Positions 1 through 11,416 of a DNA stretch of 64,000 bases are shown piece by piece; position 1 is the stretch's first letter, and every line of letters starts with the position of its first letter. The DNA is taken from assembly GCA_036250195.1 (NCBI GenBank), contig JAVHZZ010000006.1, forward strand, positions 78,577,369-78,641,368. Reading direction: 5' to 3'. Below the pieces are notes generated by a model. It was not told the origin of the DNA and ran no database searches. It saw only the letters and a program-made list of their open reading frames with translations. The translations under genes and the position numbers were made by a program. Source of the DNA: Mixophyes australis. Taxonomy: Eukaryota; Chordata; Amphibia; Anura; Limnodynastidae.

Positions 1-50
1 ACTTAGACATTGTGACATCAGTGAGGCACGAGGCACAGTGACACCTAACG

Positions 51-345
51 TCACTCATACTTGCCTACTTTCAGTAGGTGAGGTCCGGGAGAGGGGTGTG
101 ACTAGAGGGCGGGAGGGGGCGGGGAGCGTTGAATTGCGTCATTTTGGCCCCACACGTAAAATGACATTTTGTCGCGGGACGGGGCCAAAATGACGCGATT
201 CTCGGCAAATCACGTCATTTTGCCAAGGGAATTGAGGGATGCGGGAGAAATGCCAGCTCTCCCGGGTGTCCGGGAGAAGGACCCGAATTTCGGGAGCCTC
301 CTGGACTTTCCGGGAGAGTTGGCAAGTATGGTGATTCCACTAGTT
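51..345. repeat. Dispersed palindromic CCCGGGAG-rich repeat, copy 1
   Basis: The left end reads CATACTTGCC and the right end GGCAAGTATG, so the copy is bounded by inverted ends. Inside, AATGACGCGATT and CACGTCATTTTG modules and several CCCGGGAG or TCCGGGAG half-palindromes repeat. Related copies lie at 31309, 35024, 41046, 59700 and 63140. TA dinucleotides flank CTTGCC/GGCAAG, which would suit a Tc1/mariner-type MITE, but that class assignment is only inference. No protein is encoded; the open stretch at 169-357 is repeat sequence. Confidence 0.7.
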
Positions 346-1472
346 CTTAGTGACTAGGCCCACATTGATATATGTAGTGTCATCACCATTATCAAAATTT
401 AAAAACAAAACTTTATTGACAATCTCACTAACTTACCAACTTTCCTGATTGCAGCAGGATAGTCTGAAAGGGGTGGGACCTTTAGGGAAGTGAGTGTGGC
501 ATTGTAGCAAACTGGTGAGGTTGTGTGGATCAATGTGGTGTTTTGGTTGAATTGGGGGTGTGGTTTGCATGGATTGGGTGGGCTTATTTTTACTCAATTT
601 TGCCAAGAGAAATGTTGGGAGATATGTGACGGGTGATTTGCAAGGTGTGGTTTGAGAGCACTAAAGCATTTGCCTATGATAATTGTTCCCATGACAAGAT
701 AACTATTTGTGGTCATAACAGACAGTGTATACACACTACTACATGATTTGTTTTTCTGTTTTATGCTAATTGCACTTTACTTTTCTTTGCTTGCGCCTGA
801 CCTCTTATACTTGAATTCTGCTTTGGGGTGAGACACTCCCCAATATATAGGTCAAATGGAAGCATGTAAGAATGTTTCTAGTTCTCCATAGACAGAGTTC
901 TGACCTGTAAAACATTTAAAATGTTTTATGTTTGTGTCTGTCCGTCTGTGTGTGTGTCCCATGTGTATGTGCGTGACATGGGAGAGGTGGGGTACAGAGC
1001 CATAATTTTAAATGCTTTTATACAATATTTAGTCAAATACAAGTTAAGTGCTATCACTTTGTATTTTATTAGATAGTGTTAAAAGCGTCTAACATTAGGC
1101 ATTAAATTAATTGAAACCTTTTGAAATCCCTAAAGTTTTGGAGGCTAGATGGCCCCTGACCATTAAGTTATATTTTACCGTAGTTCCACTTCACACTGTT
1201 GATGACTATTTTACTCAATAGCTCATAACAAGAGTAGGACGTGACAGGAAAAATAGCCTTATATTGTTATAGAATATGGAGTACAAAGAAGAAGAATCCG
1301 TAAATCATGCCAAAATGTCCAATTATCCTATTTTATAGAATATCCATAATGATTTTTTTTTCTACGGGGAAAACTCAATTAAGAGCAAAGTCCATAGGAA
1401 TCTCGCGTGAGATACCTTTGCAGGATGTTCCTGGTTAAAATTTTTGCAAACATTTCTCTACCATATTTGCCA
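346..1472. other. Non-coding stretch, no gene recognised
   Basis: AT-rich sequence with stop codons in all frames and a short TG-rich tract near 930-960. I see no RNA gene or recognisable element. Confidence 0.5.
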
Positions 1473-1480
1473 CTACAGTG

Positions 1481-1659
1481 CAGTGGCGGATCAAGGGGGG
1501 GGGGGGGGGGCAGAGCAGCGGGACAGCACACTGCCACTGCCGAGTGGATCTGCACATATTGTGCAGCCGCCGGCAGCCTTGAAGTCAAAAAGGGGGTGGG
1601 GCCTAAATCGCCCCCCCCTAAATCGCCCGGGGTAGGATACTTTTCTAGATCCGCCCCTG
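1481..1659. mobile_element. hAT-type MITE with 8-bp target duplication
   Basis: The ends are CAGTGGCGGATC and its near inverse GATCCGCCCCTG. Both sides are flanked by the identical octamer CTACAGTG (1473-1480 and 1660-1667), the target-duplication length typical of hAT transposons. The 179-bp interior has long G and C runs and a TGTGCAGCCGCCGGCAGC segment, and cannot encode a transposase. A diverged relative lies at 52662-52878. Confidence 0.85.
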
Positions 1660-1667
1660 CTACAGTG

Positions 1668-2465
1668 TGCACTCGTCACACTAATCACCTTACACTAATT
1701 TCCTACAGGACTTTGAATCTTCCCCAATAAACAATAATGTACCAATGAGTGTTGTGAATAGTTTCCTAAAGGTTGCTTCATCATAGTGACATGCTACATT
1801 TCCAAGGAGAGTTTTCAACTATCTGTGTTTGTGCACAATGTCTCCATGGATCTTTAATGACTGTCCATTTCACTGCTGCAATTTCTCACATGTCAAGACT
1901 CGTGATGTCTCGCTCTGTTTGTGGAGGTGACGTTGGTATGGATGAAGTTCTTGGCGGATCACACAGACAGAAAGCTGTAGTCTGTTCCCATAACAGTCAT
2001 CATCAAGGACTGTACACAAACATACCCCTCCTTCACACAGCCCCTGACACGTAGTTAGTATTGTGCTGAAACTGACCTTCCCCTGACAAAGTGTACAACA
2101 CACCTTTCTGAGAAGACAATGAGGCCTATGTAAACATATTCTTACAGAGAAGATAAAGCCAATACAATTTGACTGATAAGAGGCACATAGCACAAATGTG
2201 CTGTACCATAACAACCAATCAGGTATTACTTTTGATCCACTGGTCATACCCCTGTCGTCGGGTCATACAAAGTCTCAATGTTCTCTATGCCTCCTCAGGG
2301 AATCATATAGGCTGCACGTATGTATCTTTACAATAAGTAAGTCCCTACATGTGCTTCTGATAGTGATTCCAGGAGACGTATGCTGTTGGAGTGTCTGAAG
2401 ACCTTAATTATTCTAGTGAGCTCAAGCTGAATTGATTAAATCAATTATCTAAGTAGTTTCCATAC
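1668..2465. other. Non-coding stretch, no gene recognised
   Basis: Short opposing open frames only (1773-2054 plus, 1870-2247 minus), with no recognisable protein motif. I see no repeat boundary or RNA gene. Confidence 0.4.
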
Positions 2466-3083
2466 TTAAGCTAGGTACACACTACAGGGTTTTTGTCCGA
2501 TAATCGGCTCAACCAGCCAACATACGACCGCTCGTTCAAAAGTCATTGTGTGTAGTGACACGATGGTCGAAAGTCTGCCCAAATGGACGATTGTCGCCTC
2601 ATTTGGTTGGTCGTACCATTAAATATTTTCGTTCCAATCTCGTTTCCGTTGTGTAGTGTGTATAAACTTCCGACCAATGCACGACAATCCTCCGATACTT
2701 CCTCGACCTGGAGGGCATGTGTATGTAAATTTGTGATGCCTGTACCAGTCCCACGTGGTGCGGTATCCGCACATCACTGATTTGTGTTTTGTATAGATGT
2801 ATATTGCACCTGTCTGGCTGCAGACCATTACACTTGTATAAAGCATGTGTGTTATTACCCTTTGCATCTATATTGGGAATCTATTCATATTTACCCTTTA
2901 TAAACTTATACCTTTATAAACTATTAAAGTTATAAAGTCATATTAACCTTTATTAACTAATATTTGTAAAATACCCAGAATAAACCACACAGTGTTCATG
3001 CAACAGTTTTATTGCAGGGAAAAAAAGTACAAAATTTTTTATTGCAGAATATGGCAAGTGAAAAAAATAGTATTACACTTTAA

Positions 3084-3296
3084 GGGGCATATTCAATTCC
3101 GATCCCGATTCGCGGGATTGCGCCGGAACGGCCGCGAATGTAATCCGCGGTACCGCAATAATGTGGATTTTCGTTTGCAGCCCTTAGGGCTGCGTACGAA
3201 AATCCGCGTTATTGCGATACCGTATTACCGGCAGTTGTGCGCATTTTCCGCGGTAACGCACGTTACCGCGAATCGGATCGGAATTGAATATGCCCC
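3084..3296. mobile_element. Palindromic MITE nested in the Harbinger element
   Basis: A 213-bp element with long inverted ends, GGGGCATATTCAATTCCGAT and its inverse, flanked by TAA on both sides. The middle is rich in short CCGCGG and TTACCGCG palindromes. It is non-coding. The ends resemble those of the MITE at 54124-54346 (GGGACATATTCAATTG), so both belong to one broad family. Confidence 0.8.
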
Positions 3297-3898
3297 TAAA
3301 AGTGCTACTGGTTTGTGGCAGAACAGTTCCAAACAGCATACACATTTCAACAAAATTTTTCTCAAGGTTTTTAATTTTTTTCTTGATGTCGCTTGGGTTT
3401 CTATTCCCTTTGATTTCTTTACCTACGAAACAAGGAAATAAAAAATGTTTACCATTAAACTTCTATATCTGTAATTTATATCCAACGCCAGAAATACTCT
3501 CATTTTCTCACCTTGCACACTGCTCGAGATCAGTTTATGTTTTGGTCCCTGTGGCGCAATCGCAATAATAGCGGGCTTAACCTCCATATATTCTGGAAAA
3601 CAGGCGCCATTTTGGTTATTATAACGGTACAGGTATGTGGCCAAAGCATTTAGTTGTCTACACTGTTCACTGAAATACCTTCGTGTCTAACTTCTTTCAT
3701 ATCTTGGGATTCACCATCAATTTTTTCTTGTTTGATAACAGGTGTTACATTAGTGGTATCAGTGGTATCTAAACAGGCCTTCTTACCGTTAATTCTTCGT
3801 TCTGGCAAAAACAATTCTATGTTACAAATTAGGAGTTTACATTACTTTGTGTGAAACTAGAATGAAATAAAGTCCTTCAAGCAGATACACTACATGTG

Positions 3899-4206
3899 CT
3901 ACTGACCTTTTTTAATGTTGTAGTCGTACTGGTCCAGTACTTTGACCATCATCTCCACCTCTCTTGGGCTCATTGGATTTGCTCTTTGCTCTTCTTGAGT
4001 ACCTCCATCCCCCACCTTAACTTTTTCAACATTTTTGGCCCTTCCAGCAGCATCTCTGACTCAGTCTCCGTCTCCATAGCTGCAACCCCCACTGACACCT
4101 TCTCCTCACCCGCAATCCCCACTGACACCTTCTCCTCACCCGCAACCCCGACTGACACCTTCTCCCCACCCGCAACCCCCACTGACACTTTCACCTCACT
4201 TGCCAT
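3899..4206 (-). pseudogene. Possible Myb/SANT-like accessory ORF remnant of the Harbinger element
   Basis: An ATG at 4204-4206 opens a 78-codon frame whose N-terminal part is four copies of a 10-residue repeat (consensus VSVGVAGEEK), encoded by a 30-bp tandem repeat at about 4082-4201. It ends at a TGA (3970-3972) that overlaps a second ATG (3971-3973) starting MSPREVEMMVKVLDQYDYN. That segment looks like the start of the Myb/SANT-like DNA-binding protein many Harbinger elements encode as a second gene, but it is too short to be sure. The second frame stops at 3899-3901 next to a GGTCAGT sequence that could be a splice donor. Product and function are inferred. Confidence 0.3.
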
Positions 4207-5036
4207 CTTCTCACGCTCCTCGGTGCAAGACAGGCTCCTGTTATTTTATTTTATACACTCAGACATGGGCGTTCATTTCTGCTGTGAACCAATCGGAGAC
4301 GATGCCCGCAGAGAATGGAGCATTCCATTACATACGAAGGGATTTTATTATTAGGGAATAATTATTGCATTGCACTTTACCAGTTAAATGTTTTTTCTAA
4401 ATTTTATGTATGGTAATAAACTTCTATTTTATAGGAATGAACGAAGAGACATTGTTGCCTTCTCTTTTTATGCGGCTTTGGGTGTTAACTATAGTGAAAG
4501 CTCTGCCCCTTTATGCTAATGACTTTGGTATATCGTTAGATGCCCCGCAAATGATGCTTCAGTGTTTACGAAATTAAAATTATTGCTCACGACAACATGG
4601 CTGTAAAAAGTCGCTAACGGGTCGGCCGCTCTTCCCTTTATCGTCTAAAACAAGGCTAGTGTGTATGCAGTCCATGGACCGAGCGATCGGACCATCAATC
4701 GCATGTAAAATCGATCGGCATAAAAAGTTGGTGGAAAATTCTGTAGTGTGTACCCAGCTTTAGGCAGGGGTGCAATAACTCACACCTGCCAATGGCAGGA
4801 GTTTGGCGAATCAAGGACATCCTTACTAAGCACATAATAGAAGCACAAGCGAACTTTGAAAGAACAGAAATTATATTTCATTTTGCAGGGCAGGATTATT
4901 TAAATGAGATAAAGGGAATATGAGATAAGGATAGAGGGGAACATTTGGGAGGGGGCTCCCTTGCTTTGCCTTGGGGCTTATAGTCATTTCTTCCCCACAA
5001 AAGGTCATAAACTCCCCTTCATACTGGGTATCATAT

Positions 5037-5037
<1 letters not shown>

Positions 5038-5099
<62 letters not shown>
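5038..5099. repeat. (TA)n microsatellite
   Basis: About 30 TA units, uninterrupted except at the edges. It abuts the left end of the element at 5105. A second TA tract (about 5741-5767) lies at the other end, suggesting that the element inserted into a TA microsatellite. Confidence 0.95.
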
Positions 5100-5102
<3 letters not shown>

Positions 5103-5104
5103 AC

Positions 5105-5741
5105 AGTGGTGGGATTCAAATGACTTAACAACCGGTTCTCTGCCCTAATGACCGTTTAAAGTATACAAAAATATATACTGAAATATATACTCAAATAAGA
5201 ACAATAAGATGGATACACAAAACTAGATTGTTGTAAGAAAGAGTTTTAAAATGTTAAAGAAAAAATATTAAAGAGTTATTTAAAAATCTGTTATTTAAGA
5301 TATTTCCATATTGCTTCTTAATTGGCATCAGAAATGCCCCCAGTTCATATTAGGCCACAGTAAAATGCCCCCAGTTCAAATTAGGCCACAGAAAAATGCC
5401 CCCAGTTCATATTAGGCCACAGAAAAATGCCCCCAGTTCATATTAGGATTGAATGGCTGCACTCTCAAGAATACTAGTTCATTTGCTCTCCTTTCACACT
5501 CTACCATGCTGCCTTCCTTTGCTCCGTTCCTTCACCTACCTTTTCTATCGGCTTCTTTCTTCTCTTTTCTTCTTTTCTCTTCTTGTCTTGTCTTCTGTCT
5601 TCTTCTTGCTTGCCACCGCCGCCGCTGACTCCTCTCTACGCCGCTCCTCACGGAATGTCGGGCGTTACGTCATCACGTCACACCCAATATTCAGTGTGGA
5701 TGGAGCAGGGTGGAGGAGAGAACCGGCTGAATCCCACCACT
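5105..5741. mobile_element. hAT-like MITE inserted in a TA microsatellite
   Basis: The left end CAGTGGTGGGATTCA and the right end TGAATCCCACCACT are inverted. Subterminal AACCGGTTCTC and GAGAACCGG segments extend the symmetry. The flanks are TA repeats on both sides, so an 8-bp duplication cannot be told from the microsatellite. The interior holds a tandem repeat (5331-5446) and a pyrimidine-rich stretch (5510-5610). No transposase frame is present. Confidence 0.6.
5331..5446. repeat. Tandem repeat of a 29-30-bp unit, nearly four copies
   Basis: The unit contains ATGCCCCCAGTTCATATTAG followed by GCCACAG and an A-rich spacer. Copies differ by one or two bases. The array lies inside the hAT-like MITE. 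Confidence 0.9.
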
Positions 5742-5767
5742 ATATATATATATATATATATATATAT

Positions 5768-6900
5768 GGGTGAACTTTGAATCTTGCACTTGCAATTCTG
5801 TAAGAAAGTACCTTGACTAGGCACACTTCATGCAATGCAATAAACTCCTCACTCTAATGATTAATTTTAAACATAAGTTAGGCTATGCCATCCTGCATTT
5901 TAACAGGAAGCATTTAAATAAATAAAGGGGTAGATCATAAATTGTTAGTTGGTTGAACTTTCATGTGACATTTTTACTGTTTCTAATCTACTTTTATTGC
6001 TTTTTTTATTCAAAGACTGTAAAGTGGGTAGGCACCTCCAGATATGCTAGGCAGACAAGAAGGTGCATAAGCCCACATAATGAAGAATGACAGTCCATTG
6101 ATGGTTTGTAAATGACCCTTATTGTTGTTAAATAAGCCTATTTTATCACATTTATATTTATTTTCCCTTAAAATGAAAACAAAATCATTAAATCATATTT
6201 GCTTTTGTGCACAAGGCACACAGTGCCTTATTTAGAAGAGGTACATAAAGGACAGGGCAAATATGAAAGACTAGTCCTTCTTTTGAACCATTGATACACC
6301 TGGCAGAACCCTAAAGTGGGGGAGTGCATTATGTCAGGGTATGTCAGGATATGTTCCACATCATTTTTGTGGAATGTTTCTAAGCTGCTCGAGATTCCTC
6401 TAAAGACTGTCTGTCCTTCACTATCATCCTTTCCACCCTTAGCCTGATTAGTGGATTGGAAGCATCAGTCCTGAGTTCTGTATAGTACAGCCACCATAGG
6501 TGTGGGGACTTTCTAGTAGAGCCATCACAGAATTGGAGCAGTCTGCATTATAAAGCAACCAGAGATTTTATTCCGCACTGTAATGTCACTAAAGGGTTAA
6601 GGGGCTTGCACTGTAAAACCACCAGAGATTTGGGGATCTGAATTTTAAATCCACCAAATCAGTGTTCGAAGTGGGATCGCATATGCTGGTATACCCAATT
6701 TCCTTGAAGCACTGGCCCTGTAAAAGTAATTGTTAGTGCTCCATCCAGCTGCATTGTCCTTCTCCCTGCTCGTCTGCTCCTTTCTCATTGACTGTCGGGC
6801 ATGATGTCATTAAGTCCCCACACTGTCATTAAGGAGCCGCGCGGAGAGGAGCCAGAGGAGCCAAGAGAAGAAGACAGAAGAGGAAAAGAAAGAAGACAGA
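5768..6900. other. Non-coding stretch, no gene recognised
   Basis: No protein motif or RNA gene. A purine-rich tract at 6840-6915 resembles the inverse of the pyrimidine-rich tract at 5510-5610, so part of this stretch may belong to a related repeat in opposite orientation. Confidence 0.4.
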
Positions 6901-6949
6901 AGAAAGAAGGTCATAGAAAGGAAAGTAAAAAATGGAGGGGGCATTAGTG

Positions 6950-7290
6950 TAATGAAGAAGGGGGCACAGTATGATGTTGCGGGGACACAGTGTGATGAAG
7001 GAGGAGCACAGTGTGATCATGAGGGGACACAGTGTGATAAAGGAGAGGGCACAGTGTGATGATGCAGGGACACAGTGTGATGAAGGAGGAGCACAGTGTG
7101 ATGATGAGGGGACACTGTGTGATAAAGGAGAGGGCACAGTGTGATGACGTGGGGGGGCAGTGTGATGAAGGAGGTGGCCCAGTTCGATAATGAGGGAACA
7201 CAGTGATGAAGGGGCAAACATGTGATGAAGGAGGGGGCATAGTGATGAATGAAGGAGGGACACAGTGGGATGAAGGAGGCTGCATTGTGA
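6950..7290. repeat. Imperfect minisatellite built on GGCACAGTGTGATGAAGGAG
   Basis: Units of about 20-23 bp (GGCACAGTGTGATGA plus AGGAG or TGAGGGG) alternate into a higher-order period of about 45 bp. Long low-complexity frames read through it on the minus strand (His/Pro/Ser/Thr-rich). These follow from the repeat and are not a gene. Confidence 0.8.
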
Positions 7291-7920
7291 AAAAAAGTGT
7301 GAATTCACTAGTGAGAGGGAATAATATGAGTTGGAACAGGGATAGACAGAGAGGATCAAGAAGTAAGGGAGAAGTGAGAGAAGCAGTATGTGAGGCACAG
7401 GGGAGAGCAGGTAGGGAGGGAGAGAGGGAAATATCTGCAATGAAGATAAGGGCACATAGGAACAGAGAAAGGAAACAGAAAAGGGAATGATAAAGGATAG
7501 CATGGAAAATATAAGGTAGATATTATGGAAAGTTATATTATAATACTATGGAGATATGTGGGAAAATGTAAGTACACAAAGTAGACATGAGGGAGGGGTG
7601 AAGGGACACAGAAGAAAGGTAATTTGACACAGGAGAGGTGGGGGACACAGGGTTGCATCATTTTATATGTTTTATGTTATACTAAATAGTGTTAAAATGT
7701 ATCTAAAATTAATTTCACTCTAAGAAAACCGCTAAACCTTCGGGGGGCATAGGTGGCCCCCAGGCATCTGACTGTTCATTTCTTAGTGAAAGTTCAGCAC
7801 TTCTAAATTTCCACTTCAACCACTGCACCAAATTGTAAAACAACCTGAGATTTGCAGGTGTTTTTTTTATAGTGGTATCCTGAAGTCATTGTGATTTTAC
7901 TAGTTGACACAAATATGCTT
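7291..7920. other. Non-coding stretch, no gene recognised
   Basis: Purine-rich then AT-rich sequence without motifs. Confidence 0.4.
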
Positions 7921-7924
7921 CCTG

Positions 7925-8150
7925 TGTTGTATGTAGCTTACTAGAATGCTTTATACAATGTATAGAGTTCACTTGAATGTTCTCAGTAATGCATAATGTT
8001 TTTTAGAATGCATTTTGTATTGTATGATCATTAAGATTCTCAACTTTAACAGAATGCTCTCTTTATTGTACAGCGATCAGTAGGATGCTCCTTGTAATGT
8101 ACTGACATCAAGAGAATGCTCCCTGTATTATATAGAGTTCACTAGAATGA
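7925..8150. repeat. Degenerate tandem repeat around AGAATGCT
   Basis: AGAATGCT or GGATGCTC followed by a TTGTA-type spacer and AGAGTTCAC-like text recurs about five times at 40-55-bp spacing, with substantial divergence. It directly precedes the truncated 5' end of the LINE. Confidence 0.5.
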
Positions 8151-9535
8151 TCACTGTAATCATTGATATCGACAACCCCACTGACCCTGCGTCCATTAAA
8201 CTGCTCACCCTCTCCTCGACCCTTGGCCTCACACAATGGACCTCCTCCTCTACCCACTGCCTGGGTCACTCCCTCGACCTAGTCTTCTCCTACCTCTGTA
8301 ATCTCTCTGACTCCATCTCTCCCTTTCCTCTACCCGACCACCACCTTCTCTCTTTCTCTCTCTCTTCCTCTCCCCTCCCCACGCCCACTCCTGCTCACTC
8401 CAGGCGCTACCTTGACGCCCTCGATCCTGCTACTCTGTCCTCTACTTTCGACACTCTCCTTTCTCCCCTCTTCTCCCAGGCCTGCCCCAACCTGGCGGTC
8501 TCCTTCTACAACCACACCCTCACCTCTGCTCTTGATGACATCGCCCCGGCCCACTCTGTCAAACCCCGTTGCTCCAAACCCCAACCTTGGCACTCCAAAT
8601 TCACCCGCTTCCTCCAAAAATGCTCCCGTACGGCTGAACGACACTGGAGAAAATCCCGCTCCCTGGCTGATTTTCTCCACTTCAAGTTCATACTCTCTTC
8701 CTATAGCTCCGCTCTCTCTCTCGCCAAACAATCTTTCTTTAAATCCCTTATCTCATCCCAGTGCTCCAACCCCCGCCGCCTCTTCGCCACCTTCAACACC
8801 CTCCTGTCCCCCCCCCCCCGCCCCTCCTCTCCCCTCCTCCCTGACCGCCACTGACTTTGCCTCCTTCTTCTCCTCTAAAATCGAGGCCATCCGTCTTGAA
8901 ATCTCATCCTCCCCTCCCCCGCCCACCCTCCCTCTCCCACCCTCCCTCCCTCTCCCTCTCCCTCTAGCCACCACTCCCTCTTCTCCTTTCGCCCCACTAC
9001 GGGAGAAGAAGTCCACTCTCTCATTTCATCCTCTCCTCAGTCTTCCTGTCCCCTGGACCCCATCCCCTCCCACCTCCTTCGCTCCCTTTCCCCCGCCACC
9101 TGCTCCCACCTCGCCCACCTCTTCAACCTCTCCCTCTCCACCGGCACCTTCCCCTCCTCCTTCAAACACGCTCTTGTATCCCCCATTCTTAAGAAACCTA
9201 ATCTCGACCCCACCTCTCTCTCCAACTAACGTCCCATCTCTCTTCTCCCCTTTGCCTCCAAAATACTTGAGAGGCTCGTCTGCAGCCGCCTCTCCACCTA
9301 CCTCTCTGATCACTCTCTCCTCGATCCTCTCCAATCTGACTTCCGCCCCTCCACTCCACTGAAACTGCCCTGGCCATAGTCACCAACGATCTCCTCTCTG
9401 CCAAAGCTAGGGACCACTTCTCCCTTCTCATTCTCTTGGATCTCTCAGAGGCCTTCGACACCGTTGACCACCCACTCTTGCTCCACACCCTTCAATCCTT
9501 TGGCCTCTCCGGCTCTGCCCTGTCCTGGCTCACAC
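8147..9535 (+). pseudogene. L2-type LINE ORF2, piece 1: end of endonuclease, linker, start of RT
   Basis: The translation starts in the last part of an apurinic-type endonuclease domain; HSLDLVFS and the preceding D(I)DNP match the closing motifs of that domain in L2/CR1 elements. A Ser/Pro-rich linker follows, then RT blocks: a segment like [20 protein letters not shown] near 9450-9510 is the RT finger/palm motif. The frame is broken more than once (C-run changes near 8810; shifts near 9230 and 9360). The N-terminal endonuclease and any ORF1 are missing, so this is a typical 5'-truncated copy. It stops at the solo LTR and resumes at 11220. Confidence 0.8.
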
Positions 9536-11219
9536 TGTCACGGGCACTAGGAGTCTTTACCCAGTATCACCCGCTGATGGTCTTATCAGAGCAGTAGAGT
9601 TGGTATATGATACTCTGGTGGCAGGGTGATAATGGAACTGGAAACAGCAGATGGTTAGAGAATGCTCAGAAAGTCTATGACTAGCAGCACTAGTAAACAA
9701 TAGGTAACTGAACACGGGGATCTGGATGGACAAGGACACGTGAGGGTAGTCAGTGGTCTGCGCACGGCAAGTTGTACCACTGCTATAGTGAGAAGGAATG
9801 TCCAGGAGTAATAAGGAGGTGGAAGTCAGCGGTCTGCGTATAGCAAGTTGTACCGCTGTCTGTAGTGAAGGAATGGAATCCAGGTGAAGGTAACGGGGAA
9901 GTCAGTGGTCTGCGTGTAGCAAGTTGTACCACTGCTTATGTGAGAGGATATATGCAACTGGTGACACAGGGAAACAGGAATCAGTGGTCTGCCTCTAGCA
10001 AGTTGTACCACTGAATATATATGTGAGGAAGGACACGAGGAGATAAATGCAATGCAGAGTCTACACGGGTACACTGAACTTGATCCCACGTTGAACTGCA
10101 CACAATAATAATAATGAATGAACAGCACTGCACAGATAAACAAAGTCACTAGAATAGTCCAGCAAAAGGAAACACAGTCAATAATAGCAATAGTCTCAGA
10201 GGATGGAAACTCCGGAGGAGAACAACTCAGTCCAGATGGATATGCAATACACCAGCACAGTCAATGAGAAGTATGCATACCGTGGTTCAGATGAGCAGGC
10301 TGTTAGAGATAGCTGCAGGGATACCTGAGCGGCAGGGAACTGACGAGATGAGAAGTCCTTGCAGAATGGAAGCGGCAGGTAGGTGCAGCGCACTGTAGGT
10401 AGGCCAGCAAGGGTGACAAAATACTCAGGAAGCAGTAGTATATCGAATTGAACAGCAGGAGACCACGGGAGAGCTGAAGCGATGTAGCAGAGCTGGAAGC
10501 CGAGGAGCGTAGACTCGATGCTAACAGGCAAGTTGACACAAATGGACACACTGTAGAAGCAGTAGGCAGCGGGTTAGCTGACGGCAGGTAGAATGCAGAC
10601 TGGAGCGCTGAGACGAGCAGCTCTCTGTAGACACGCTGAAGTAGCTAACAGGAATCAGCTGGAACAGTAGCGATGTAACACAGGAGAGTTGGAGAGATCT
10701 GTAACTTGTTAGACACACGGAGGCAGCAGATAGGAATCAGCTGCTGGAGTCACGATGAAACACAGGAGAGTTTGAAGTAATCTGTAACTGTAGATATACG
10801 GAGGCAGCGGATAGGAATCAGCTGCTGGAATCACGATGAAACACAGGAGAGTTTGCAGTAATCTGTAACTGTAGATACACGGAGGCAGCGGATAGGAATC
10901 AGCTGCTGAAGTCACTAGGAACATGAGGAGTAGAAGTGGTCTGGAAACCACAAACGGCAAACAGGAATCAGCATAAGCTGAACACACGAGGAGGCACTGG
11001 AACACCTTCAGAGACTCATGAGGAATGAGACTCCAAGATCAGGCCACGTGGTATTGACCACAGGTGCTTAATATAGGGAGTGTTGCCTGATCAGCCAATT
11101 AAGTCAAAGGAACAGAACCGAAGGCCAGAAGGGACTGCACATGCGCAGTACCTCATTATAATGGACGGACACGGTTCCTAGCTACCTTAGAAGTAGCACT
11201 CACAGTCCGGTGAGTGACA
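9536..11219 (-). mobile_element. Solo LTR, same family as element 2
   Basis: On the minus strand it begins TGTCACTCACCGGACTGTGA and ends ...CCCGTGACA, as in the element 2 LTR, but is clearly diverged and shorter (1684 bp). It keeps the TATATTAAG box, the downstream GCCTGATCTTGG start segment, the GATTCCTATCCGCTGCCTC-type repeats and four CAGTGGT/ACCACTG stem-loop modules (9751, 9827, 9903, 9982). It interrupts the LINE. The uninterrupted LINE would read GGCTCACCTCC; the flanks here are CACAC and CACCT, so the target duplication is imperfect. No internal region remains, implying LTR-LTR recombination. Confidence 0.9.
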
Positions 11220-11416
11220 CACCTCCTACCTTGCTGACCGTACCTTCTCCGTCACCACCTCTGGATCTATCTCCCCCCCTCCTGCCTTCCAGTAGGGGTC
11301 CCCCAAGGCTCTGTTCTCGGACCCCTACTGTTCTCTCTTTACACCTCTTCCCTGGGTGAACTCATCAGCTCCTTTGGTCTCAAGTACCACCTTTATGCGG
11401 ATGACACCCAACTCTA
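11220..11416 (+). pseudogene. L2-type LINE ORF2, piece 2: RT catalytic block
   Basis: This 197-bp piece between the solo LTR and element 1 encodes the RT core: text corresponding to the [13 protein letters not shown] motif (one frameshift) and then [11 protein letters not shown], the catalytic [A/Y]ADD box of L2/CR1-type LINEs. It continues the frame broken at 9535 and resumes after element 1 at 17127. Confidence 0.85.

Larger units (their letters stand above)
2469..4759 (-). mobile_element. PIF/Harbinger-type DNA transposon, decayed or non-autonomous
   Basis: The terminal inverted repeats are AGCTAGGTACACACTACAG on the left and its inverse with one mismatch at 4741-4759. Both sides carry the trinucleotide TTA (2466-2468, 4760-4762), matching the 3-bp TWA duplication of PIF/Harbinger elements. 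The 2.29-kb body is short for a two-gene Harbinger, and I find no DDE transposase. The minus strand keeps a short possible DNA-binding-protein remnant at 3899-4206. A separate MITE sits inside at 3084-3296. Fragments with the same terminus occur at 19805 and 20255. Confidence 0.75.

Noticed and set aside
6829..7503. 224-codon minus-strand open frame rich in His, Ser, Pro, Leu
   Set aside because: It is the reading of a minisatellite and adjoining purine/pyrimidine tract; several frames are open at once and no domain is visible.
8412..9362. 316-codon Pro/Ser-rich plus-strand frame
   Set aside because: It is an alternative frame over the C-rich LINE; the LINE frames carry the conserved motifs.
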